In this document: positions 10,601 to 22,600 of the stretch, piece by piece | Numbering within the stretch: the stretch's first letter is position 1 | How the letters are laid out: every line of letters begins with the position of its first letter | NCBI GenBank assembly: GCA_023055505.1 | Contig: JALIRH010000042.1 | Span: forward strand, 3,294,335 to 3,358,334 | Origin: Callipepla californica brunnescens | Lineage: Eukaryota; Chordata; Aves; Galliformes; Odontophoridae | Length of the DNA: 64,000 nt | Reading direction: 5' to 3' | Translations under genes and position numbers: made by a program | Notes under the pieces: generated by a model | Told to the model about the DNA's origin: nothing | What the model saw: only the letters and a program-made list of their open reading frames with translations | Databases searched by the model: none

Positions 10601-13600
10601 TCCCAGGAGCCTCCAGTCCCACCCTTTTTACTTGTCTGGACCCACAGGAGGACACGTGCTCTTGCAGCACGTCTCACATCCCTCTGCTTTCACTGTGTTT
10701 TGTTATTAAATACAAACGTGCTCACATATTAATTGTGCCTTGCCTTGTAACCTGACCTGCCCTCTGTATGCACTGACATTATCTGATGTTGGGAGCACGA
10801 TGATGGCTTAGCAGAAGGATATATGATCTTACAACAGACTACAGGCAGCTGTTCAGAAAGTAATCGCAAATAGAATGGGAAGGACACCAAACCTGAATGA
10901 AAATGCATACTTGGTTATCATGCTCTGGTTACAATTCCAGTGTCTTGTCACAATGCACAGAACCATCTCATGGAATAACAGTAACAGCAACACCTTATTT
11001 TCAGGTAAAAGTCAGGGTTCAATGTGATTTATTTTCTCTACCCTCAGGGCTCACCATTTCCAGCTCTGGATAGGGTGATTCTTACACTCAAGAACTGTCA
11101 CCACGGGACACAAAATGAGATGTCACATTTCTACTCGTGGCCATTTGGGTGGGCTTTTGATGACAGTTGGAGTTGGAAATGGAAGCACCAACTCCTAGCA
11201 TGCTCAACCTCTACACCTTGATTTTCAGCTGGAGTTATTGGCAAGGCAAAACAACAACAAAAAATCAACTCCCAAGATAAAATAAACCAAATGAATTAGT
11301 GATGATTACCTTTAGGTAAGTCTCTCAAACGGTTAGCAGGGATTGCTGCAAGGTAAGACATTGGCTGTTAACGGTGTTAGTTTAGTCATGAAGCTTGGGT
11401 GGTGAAAGGAGCACCTGGCAAATATAATGTCACACACAGTCACAGATCCCACCTGGGAACCAGAGAGAGCACATCCTTCCCCCAGGGACCCCCAGCTCTG
11501 CACACCTTCTTTTGTGTTTCTATTAGAAAGTTAATTAGCTATTAGGGGAAAAGGAAGGGAAATAAATTAATTCCAGTCAAATTATTAGGGGTATGGGATT
11601 TGTGCTGTACTCCTGCACTGGTATGGCACCGTGGGTCTATGCCAGCACCACTGTGGGGTTGGGGCACTGCCAGAAATGGAGTTCCATCACAAGAATGGAA
11701 GGGGCCAAGAGCAGGGGCTGATAGATTTGGGAGGTCTCTAGAGTCAGTCTGGCAGCGAATGTGTACGGAGAATAGGTTTTGGGTTTCTTGCAGCAACCCA
11801 ATAATTTATCTGCCAGCAACTGAGCATCATCTCTGCTTTAGAGGACAGCTCTGTGCTCACAGATCTCCCTTTCAGCCTGAGGTCAGCCTCTTGCAGTACA
11901 AATGAGGCACCAAGTGCTCTGGGAGGACAGTTTTACCTAGCACAGTGAGGTAGGCTTTAGCAGAGTCCTTGTCCAGCTCCGTGCTGGCCACGCAGGTGTA
12001 GTCACCTTGGTCCTTCTCAGTCACACCATATATTGTCAGACCATCATCTTCTTTTTTCACCCTGAAAGGGATGAAAGCAATAATCACACAACTGTTCCTA
12101 AGAGAACTGCTCTCTGATAAAGTACACAAAAGAGCCTGAAGAGAAGAGGAATACTTCTCAGGTCTGAAGATTTTATCGGCTGAAGATGCACTGAGTTATT
12201 CTTGGAAACCTAATTTTCTAAAGAATCAGTGAATTTGCTCTGGTATTTATCTGAAAGAGTCACACTTTTGGGAAAACAGGATGACCTCTGACCAGCTCAC
12301 ATTCCATGATGACAGCTCGTTATTTCACAAGAAGCAATCGAGCCGTGGAAAGGAAATTACAACTACACCACCGGCAACAGATAAACATTAATTTTGGAGT
12401 AACTTGTTATTAACCCGCCTGTTTTATCAAGATATCCTAAAATATCTGTAAATAAAGCCTAAGACCAATGTCTTGATTTACTGATAAGTCAATTTTAACT
12501 GCTAGGCAGCCTCAGAATTAGCCTCAGTTAACAACATTACAAGTATCAAGAACAGCCGTTATCACCCAGATGGGAACTCAGTGTCCTTATTATCCCCGGT
12601 GCCTCCTCAAACAGTTTGCAGTGGGTGATTAGAAACCCTAGCGAGAAGACAGATGGAAGCATTCATCACAGACCTGCTCCCACTGTAGAGGGGCGTGTCG
12701 TCCTTCAGCCAGGTGACCGTGAGCTTCAGCGTTGGATCATGCTTCACACGGCAGTGCAGGCGAGACACGGAGCCCCTCTTCACCACCTGATCTTCGGGGC
12801 CCCTCACAATCCTGGTAGGGTCTGCAAAGTGCCCCAGGGATAGTGTCAGTGTCTCAGCTTGGAACATGATCAAAGCTTATGAGGAGTGACACTCAGAAGA
12901 GGACAAGCACGCACAACATCTGCTTGCCCATGTTGCTAAACTGGCTCTGATATAGATGCTTGCTAATAGGCTAAATTAACAAACCATTAATTCATGCTGA
13001 CCCTTTAAAAAAGAGCAACTTTTCCATCTCAAACAGTTTTACTGAACAAGGAAAAAAAAAAAGGGTTCTGAATATGTTTTAGAGCCGTCAGTTATTCCTG
13101 GTGCACATTTTGAGTCTCTTTTTGCAGCGCTTATAGCATGCCACAGCTCAAGAAGATCCAAGAGCTCATTGTGCTCCTACCTTTGACTTCCAGACGAACC
13201 TGAGCCTCCACTTTGCCCAGGATGTTGGTAGCGACGCAGGTGTAGATGCCCTGATCCTCCTTCCGAGCCATGCTCATCTCCAAGCTCCCGTTCTCATGTG
13301 CCTTGTAGTTCCCTCCATCCAGCGTGTTCCCCTGGCCGTTCTTAAACCTCACAGCCATACAAAGTACTGTTGTAAGGGAAGAAAGAGCAGGAAACCACCC
13401 TCCCAGCCCTGTAGGTGGGCAGAGGATGTGCTAAGCTCCTTACCATCGCAGCGTGGGGATGGGTGAGCCGAAAAAGGGGCAGTCCAGCCGGGTCCTGTTG
13501 TACTGGATGACTTTGATGAGCTGGTTGCGAGGGGCCAGAATCCGTGGTGGCACATCTGGAAGCATCAAAGGTGACAGCTATTGGATTCAATGCTCTTAGT

Positions 13601-16600
13601 GGCCTTTTCCAGCCCTATTGAATCTATGACTCTATGTTGATATTTTCAAGACTTAACAGAGCTTTTTCACTCCCTTTCCAACCTCACTCCGTGAAACAGC
13701 TTACACCTCAGCTCCAACAGTGCTGGCTCACCCTTGCTTTGCAGGTATATGGCCACCAACTTTCATCTTGATGCCCCATTGCAGAGGTCAAGTACCCACA
13801 TACACCATTCTCAAGGTAGCTAACAGCAGAGAGGAAAACTTGCAAGGAAATTTGAGTACAGGACATTCATCTTCCACAAGAATGGAAGCAGGAACCATCA
13901 TTCTGCGTGAAAAAGCGTTTCGTGAGCTGGCACACTACTGGTGTCTGATGGTCATTTCCTTTGAGGGAGTTTCCTTCCCTATCTGTGTAAACTAGGGCTC
14001 ACCTGTCCTCACTGGCACCTACCCAGGACACTGACAAAGGCATTGGCAAGGAGGTAGCCGTGCTCATTGGAAGCATTGCATTGGTACACAGCGCTGCTGC
14101 CGATCTGCGTGTCTCGAAACACGATGGTGTCTCCAACCACCTCTCTGCTTGGGTTGGGGGGAGAACCTTCAAAATAAGACAGACAGAAAGGACAGATTCT
14201 GTTACATTTAAAATTAAAATGCACAAGACTCTACATTTTATTATGCATCTTTCCATCTCAGCCCAGATGTAAAGAGGTGGTGGCACATGATGTGCCTTCA
14301 GAGGCATGGGTCAGCTGGCCATAACTCAGCCAAGCCAGTGCCCCAGTAGAGCTCTGGTTCCCATGGTCAGCCACAAGACCCTTGGCTCAGGAGGTGCAGA
14401 ATCTTCCTGACTTACCTTCTATGGGCTCTCCGTTCACCAACCATTGGATTGAAGGCTTGGGGTTCCCATTGGCACGACACACCAACCTGCCGTCCTCACC
14501 AGGGGCCAAAATGAGATTCTGTGGCTCATCCAGCCAATATGGGGCAGCTTTAAGACACACAAATGGAACAGTTATTCACAGAGCAGACTGGAGCAGATGG
14601 CCTCCAGAGATCCCATGCTCCCCTCTCAGTTTCTGGCTGTGAAAGTGAAGATGCGACGTACCCTTCACTCTCACCGAGATCGTGTGGCGGATGCTGCCCA
14701 TCTTGTTGGATGCCAGGCAGAAATACTCCCCAGAGTCTTCCTCTGAGACATTGGAGATACGAAGGGCCTTGTTAAAGTTTTCCAGCTTGGTTTTGCCCGC
14801 TGGGAGCTCACCTCCTTTCTTGTACCACATGATGTCTGGTGCTGGTCTAAGGAGAGGGAAGGAGATAAATGTGCTTGCAAGACAAGATCAACTTTCCCAA
14901 GATAAACCCTGCGCTCAGAACCTTCTAAACCGAGAAGAAGGATCTCTGGGCCACACTCTTACATACCACAGCCCCTATACCAGGACCCGAGCATCACCAG
15001 GTGGTGAGGAGCGGGGTTTGTGTCCCACCTTGTGCCTGAGAAGAGCTGCCAGAGTCCCACCCCATGCCCAGGACATTTCTGGTGGTCCTTGGACTACAAA
15101 CATCCTCACCTGCAGTTAGTACAGACCCCAGCTCTCCTGTCTGCTTTTATGCTCCTACCCTTAAAGTAGGTTATGGGAGTGTTGTTAATAGGCATTAATA
15201 GAAAATGAAGGGCATGCTCCCCCAGAGGTATTTTCACCAGCAAATCAGCATTAAAGCTATGAGAGCACCAAGGCTGCTGGTGAATGCCCGCTCCCATCAT
15301 GGTACGTACACTCCTGATGCAATGCACTCCAGCAAGAGGTCCACCCCTCGGAGCACCATCTGGCTGCTGGAGGTCCCATACGGGTACATGAAGCTGGGTG
15401 TTGTTTCCGTAACCCCTCGGGCTGATATCAGCAGGAAAGAAAAACAGAAAAAAAACAAACCAGAGCACTTTTAAATTCCCCTTCTCTGCAGCACTGAAAG
15501 GGTTCAGTGACAGGACTCACCCAGAAATATACCTGGAAACTAGAGAAGGGCTTAAAGTCATTTTTAAGGTAAAAAGGCAAAGTAGAGAGAGGATGCTTGG
15601 CAGGCAGGGAGAAGAAAGAGGATGGGCAGAGGGAGCAGAACCATGGGAATGAGGCACCAGGTGAGCCCAGATCCCCAGCAAGGCACTGCCCGCCCTCCTC
15701 ACCCTACCTCCAGCACAGGGCTGGAATCAGATGAGACATGGAGATACTGATGGACAGAACACTTAGTGAAGGACAATAGTGACAAATAGCCACAAGAAGG
15801 GTAAATCAGACAGCTGATTCATGGAGATCCCCATGGGATGGTGGAATCCAGAGCTCCAACAGCACCATACAGGTTCCCAGTCTTACTGGGAGCTGCTGGG
15901 CCCTGAAGGATGGAGCAGAGCTGGAGAACACAGTGACAGAGATTGGGACAGGACAGGAAAGTTTAATGGGAGACAATCAGGGGAGAGACAAGACAGGTCC
16001 CTACAGGTACACACAGTGGAGGTCTTTTTGTGAAAGAAAAGAAGTTATTAATGGACTAGTGTCCATTAATAAATGGAATTATTACTCTAGATCTGGATCA
16101 GTGAGGACGACATAGGGTGAGATGGGCTTGAAAGCAGCAGTAGCAGAGATGGAGGTTATGGGATTAGGACATGGGATGGGTGGGTTTGACACAATCTATT
16201 TGGGCAAACAGAGATTTGAGAAAAGCCCACCCTGGGGCAGGAGCGGGCTCCTGGGGCCCTTTTCTGCTGGCCCAAATGCTTCATTAGTCAAATGAGGTAT
16301 TTGGGAAATCTCTGCCTGCGCTCTGACACAGAGAAAAGGGCTGGGAAGAAACAGGGGAGAGAGAGCAGAGACTGTTTTTGGAACTCAATCAGGAGAAGCT
16401 TGTGACCAGGCCCCTCGAGAGAAATTAAAATTAACAATAGTAATAAATCAACAGGAAGGGACCCATGCCTTTGGACTGACTCCGCATCACTGGGGAGCAG
16501 CCACACTCACGCACCACTCTGCTCCCCACGCACCCACAGGTTAGAGGCAGGAGGTGCTCATCAGTGGGTTAGTTAATTACTTGATTAATGGATTACCAGG

Positions 16601-19600
16601 GGCAGGCGTGCTGCTGTTTGCTTGCCTGCTTTGGAGACACTGGTTTTCCTGGTTAGGATCACCACTCACGTAATGCCCTGCAGATCAGTGCTGAGATTTC
16701 AGGTCTGTGTTTATCAATTGTTTTACAAGTGAATATTGGCTTTTGTCTTGCCAACAACCTGCAGCCCGTGTGAACAGGCCATGTGCCTCGCTCCTGCCAC
16801 CAACCCATTTGCCTGGGGCATAACGAGAAGAGATAAGCAGCAGTGCAAGCCAATTTTTACAAGCCATGTATTAATGATGAACATTAAAACATCAGGGAGA
16901 TAAATTAGTATGCTATCCACTTGTTTAATAAACCTAATGACAACACTGCATAGCTGATAAGCTTTTGCCTTAGCACAGCACTATAAGTAAATATTTTGCT
17001 GTTTCTAATGGGGAGTGGCCAGAAATGATCAGATTTTCCAGCTCTGAGCTCATGGCACTACAGCTGGAAGCTGTCAAACAGCAACATCTCACTCCTCAGC
17101 TTGGGTGGAACAGACTGGGAGGATGAATTCCATGGCTATTTATTGGAAGCAGAGCTTCCAACATGTTACTGCTGCTGCCCCCACCATTGTGGAATTGGAC
17201 TCCTTCAGCTGCAATGGGATATTCCAGGAGCCGCCAAGTGCCTCCTCCCCAACGCCCCGACCTGACAGCACATCAAGCTGTACATCAACCTGCAGATTGT
17301 TTCTCCTAAAGATGATAATAGGAATAGATGCATCCCAACGCATCCCACCTGCTCGCCTTCCGCCCCGCTCACCAACTTGGAACATTCCTCAGGTTTGCCA
17401 AAGAAGCATCAATAATAATAATAATAAAAGAACCAAAGACTTTCACTTCCATAAGAAGGTGAGGAACTTTGGCTAATAAAACTCACAATTCGTCATTTTG
17501 GACCTTTTATCTCCCTGGCTGACCTCTCTTTTCTCTAAACTCACCGGCGCAGCAGGAGATGGAGGCTCCCCAACCCGCACAGCAATCCCCCCAACCCACG
17601 AGGACTGCAGACACTGAAGCACAGAGGCACTCCTTCCACAACACAGCCATCCATGCTTCTCTTTGCTTGGAGGAGATCCCAGCACCGTGTGCCCACGAGG
17701 GAGGCATCTCCTCCCACGTGCTTCTCATTGAGGCATCATTCCATTTGTGGAATCCCCACTGACGTTAGTTTTGCACATTTCACAGCCGTTTCTATGAGTG
17801 CTGCAGACCATGCCCAGCCCTTCTGCTGTCCCCACTTCCTCCAGTTATGCTTCACACTCAGAACTGCCAGAGGAACCTCTCACCCAAACACCAACTCTAT
17901 CTCTAGCAGAGAACTTCGTCTCATTGCAGAAGTATGTGAGGAGTAAGGGAGAAATCACTGCATTTTCCAAGAAAATAATAATAATAAAAAACACTGCAGT
18001 GTAAGATCTGGCTAACTTCAACCTTTGGGAAGTGGCAAGAACTTGGTCCCTGCTCCCAAACAAAACATGTGCTTCAAGAAAGACAAAAACCAGGAGGCCA
18101 ATGGCTGCTCAGCTCAGCATCACCTGGACTCACATTCACGCAGCACAAGAGGATGTGAGATGGGCAGAGAGGGAAGCCCACTGGTTCCTGGGGACACTCC
18201 CAGCAGCGTGCCCCATTCCCCCGTGCAGACCCAGCCCTGCCTGGCTCACCCCATCACCTCTCAGGAGCCACAAAGTCATGTACCAGAACAACAGCTGATG
18301 GGACATAGTTAACAGGCACGCTGGGGCTGGGACGATGGTTGGACTGGGTGATCTTAGAGGTCTTTTCCAACCTTAAGGACACTGTGATTCTACAGCTCTT
18401 GGATGTGTTGCTCCCCCAGCCTCCAGTGGCAGCCTTCCCTGCTGGGGTAAGTGGAAAAGCACTCAGCATAGGTGTAACCACACCACAGAGAAACAAGCCA
18501 CTGACAAAACCAAAGATTTGGATTCCTCCTCCTTGCAGACATTGCCCATGCTTGGCTGCAAGCACAACAGGTGCTCTTTCTGAAGGCAGATAAATAAGAA
18601 TGGTGGCTCATGTCTCCCAGTTGGGAGGACAAGGCAATATGGAGTCAACCACCAGCTTTCCCACTTAGACCTGATCCTATTAACGCAAATATCTCTTGAG
18701 CTGAGCTCTGCATATCCAATTAGTAAGCTTAGCCCTCGATCATTTTAAGATGTCAAAACTTGGAGAGGATTTGGGCTGCAGGGCTCGTTCCCCAGCCCGG
18801 TTTTTGTGACGTTCAGGGGACAAAGCACAGCAGGGACCACACGCACACGGGGGCACGGGGACGCTGCCAACGCAGCCCACACTGGGTTAGCACGGGGTCA
18901 GTCTGGTTAGGCTCAGGGGGTTACAAACGTGAAGGTCTCCAGAAGCCGCTGTTGACTCACCACTGTACATGTCAGTGTGATTTCGTAAGGACGTTTCGTT
19001 ATGGGGTTTCTCTGCAATAAACAAAAGACCATGAGCATACCGAGCGGCACAAAGCAGCGGTGGGGGACAGGGAGAGAGCCACATGGGGATCACGGCCCCG
19101 AGCACGGGGCAGCAGAAGCAAACAGAGGCACTCAGAGCCTTAGAAGACAATCAGCAACAGAGCACAGTGGTGCGGGAGAGGAAGAGAAGATTGTTTTCCT
19201 CCTAAGAGATGGAGAGACAAATAAACAAGATAGATATCGCCTAATTTGATCATAAATGTCTTCTCAAAGTGTTTTTCCTTTGGTATAAAGACATCTTCGA
19301 CATGAACTAATTCAATATTGGAAGAAAATTTATTTTTTCTCTCCGTTAACTCTGAGATAAATATACTCCTGTTATTTCTTTCCAGCACGAAGCATGGGCT
19401 GGACACACCAAGAGCAGCAGTGCAATGATGCAGAAAGGCATGGAGAAGATGAATAAATAAAAATAATAGCAACAATTAAGCTTTAAATGCATTATCTGCT
19501 GTAAAACCCCTTTCAATTCCCAGGTCATTTAAGCAAGTTGTGTTATATGCAAAAACGTCAGCTCCTCTCTCTCATAGACAACAATAGACACCTAGATGTG

Positions 19601-22600
19601 CACAGCCACTAATTGACAAGACCTGGCCCAGGACGCAGCAGAGATGCTCCGCAGGAAATCCTTCCAGGATTTCTTTCACTTATCTTTTCTGAATCTGGAC
19701 CAATACACCAGGCTGAAAACATCCGAGACCCAAATGAGCACATGGTTTTGTTTGCCACATTTAGCTCGTGCTCATTCAGGGTTCAGTCCTTCAGTTCAAG
19801 GTGAATTTTGGCATTATTTGTCCAGCTTCTCAACCAGACAAAAAGTAATTAGAGTGAGCTGCATGTACATCTTCCTTCCCATTAGAAAAGAGCCCATTAT
19901 CTTTTATCACCACTTCTCCACTCGTGCTTTGCACAAGGAGAGAGTGTTATAACAGAAGTCCAGAATGCTCCAAGGCCTGCCTGATTCTCACATCACACAT
20001 CAGTCCCATGGATCAGAATGCTTTAATAGTGTTACCTCCAATTAAGCAACAGATGAAGCTCCTGGTACTAGGACTTCGGAGTGAGTGCCCCCAGGCCCCA
20101 GAGGCTCTGCTCCCACCTCCAAGAACCAACCATCAGCTCCTGGTCACGGTGAGCCCCAAGACTTGCTGGTCAGCAATGAACACACACACACAGTCCCCTT
20201 ATGCAGCACTAACCTGGACAGGGCATCCCCATAAACCTAAACTTTGAACAAACCATGGCTATCTCCAGCTTTTCATTAATGTGAAAAGAAAAATCTCTTG
20301 ATATTGCACATTTCCCTAAAGATAGAGGGAATAACCCAACCGTGTCCATCTCAGAAACTCAGCAATACCCACACTGAGCTACCTCTGCAGCCCTGGGGCA
20401 CTGCAAGGGAACAAGCCATGGAGCTGGTTCAAGTCCCATCGGTTCTTAACTGGACTGCTATCCTGAATGAAGAAAAGGGAAGACATCCTTTTCCCTGGTA
20501 GCACTCAGAGCTGTCAAGGACTGAATGGAAAACCCATCCCAAGAAGCTTGGAGAGCTCAATCCTGGCTGATAACCATGACACTTACTGGTTTTCACCTTG
20601 AGGGTGTAGGGATTTTTCTGCTGAATGGTGTGGGTGAAGTGGAAGCGTGCGTTGCAGCTGTAGTCGGTCTGGGCATCCTGCAGCATGACATTGGAAAAGT
20701 ACAGGTCACCGTTCTGGCCCTGGGAGACACGCTTGTCCTGGTGGATGGGCTCCATTGCTGCAGGGGAAGAAGCACTCAGTGAACCAGAACTGCACATGAA
20801 GGCAAAAAGCAACCCCCGATTTAAGCCACACGTGGGTACCACCAAGCTCTGAACTAGCAATGCTGATTCTCACGTAATTAACACTGCGGGTGCTTGAAGG
20901 GAGTGAGGATTCACGATGGGAAGGGCTTCCCCAACTCACAGCTGCTCATCCAGAAGATGACGGGAGGAGGCAGGCCGGGAGGTGGGTTACACTGCAGGCT
21001 GAGCGGAGCACCTTCATCAACCTCAATGACATCCACCTTCTCCTTGGGCCACAGGGGAGACCCTGCCAGAAGAATCACAGCTCTGCATGAGGAAGGCAGG
21101 ACATTCTCTTCGCAGATCTCCTCCCTTCCCACTGGACCTGGCCTGGTTTCAATGGAATGGCCTTAATGCAGAGAGGTAAGCCAGATTTCTGTGTGTCTTA
21201 TGGGGAGCAGCTGAGGGAACTGGGATAGTTCAGTCTGGAGAAGAGGAGGTTCACGGGAGACCTCATCACTCTGTGCAACTCCCTGAAAGGAGATAGTAGT
21301 GAGGATGGGTAAGGCTCTGCTCAGAAAGAGTGGTCAGGCACTGGCACAGGCAGCCCAGGGAGGTGGTGGATTCACCATCCCTGGAGAGGGTCGATAAACT
21401 GTGGAAGTGTGGCAGAGAGGGACGTGGTTAGTGGGCATGGTGGGGATGGGTTGGGGTTGGACTGGGTGATTCTAGAGGTCTTTTCCAGCCTTAATGATTC
21501 TATGATCCTGACACGGGCAATGGATGATAGAATCACACGGTTAGAAGGGATGTTAAAGACCAGAAAGCAGGCTGGGACATCTGAGCTCTGGATGTTATCT
21601 GTTTCTTCTAGAAAGCAACCATAGACTCATGGAACCTCCTGAGTCTGCTGGCTGGTGCTCACCCCACACGGCAGTGCTTACTCACTGGACACCTGGAGGT
21701 GGATTTTGTTGGACAGAGCAGTGCCATAGTCGTTCCGGGCGAAGCATTGGTACTCGCCCTCGTAGTCGTCTGGCCGCCCCCCACCATGGAAGTCAATGAC
21801 CAACGTCCCCGACCGCCACCGCATGGACACTTTGGGGTCCTTTGCCACATTGAAGAACTTCCCGTTCCGTGTCCAGGAAAAGCTGTAAGCATGGCAGAGA
21901 GGTTTATGGGGTAACTGTGGGGTGTATTTACCTGGAGAGAGCCTTAGTTGGGCCATACAGGTCAACAGTTAAATCAGTGGCAATTGGCATCTACAGTGCC
22001 GGCTTTGAGGACAGCATGGCCAACTCAGATCTGCTGTGCCCAGGAGCCCCAGCATCTTCAGAACCAGAGCTAACAAACCACAGAGCTTCAGTACAGGAGC
22101 AATTCCAGGGCACTTACATGGGAGCAGGGTTCCCTTTGGCTTCACATTCAATGAAGATGTTGTCCCGGGGATCAACGATGTAGTCCTTCACAGATTGCTT
22201 GGTGATGGTGGGGGGCTGAGGCACTGAAAAGCAAACAGCAGTGGTGAGATGGGCTGTGCAAGAGGGAAAAGCCTCTCTCTGCTCTCCTGCACCAGATCTC
22301 ACCAGGATTCTGGCACTTTCCCCAAGCTAGCTGTGCAATCCGTGGCCCAAAGACCTCCAAAACCATGAGCATGCATGAGGTGTGTACTGTTTGTCACCAG
22401 CCCTATGTAGCACGTACACCTTGCACCAAGGCACAGCTGGCACCGGCCCCAACCCCTCGTGCAGTTTTGGCCATGCAGAGGACACCACCGTGTTTAACAC
22501 AGAAGGCAGCACTTACATTCACTCTGAATATTTGCTGTTATTTCCGAAGTGCAAGCATAATAAAAAAAGAAGAAAGGGTTAATCGAAGGGCTAGCCCCGA

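Larger units (their letters stand above)
10564..12673 (-). other. NFASC introns around cassette w17 and exon w16
   Basis: Apart from w17 (11310-11345) and w16 (11937-12061) these bases are intron. ACTAAY motifs flank w17 (11295-11300 and 11376-11381 on the minus strand) and a GCATG lies at 11199-11203. No transposable element is recognised. Confidence 0.65.
15422..18960 (-). other. NFASC intron between cassette w8 and Ig3
   Basis: It is 3.5 kb. It holds an (AAT)n run at about 17410-17427 and a CR1 tail at about 18322-18395. No exon is recognised. Confidence 0.7.
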
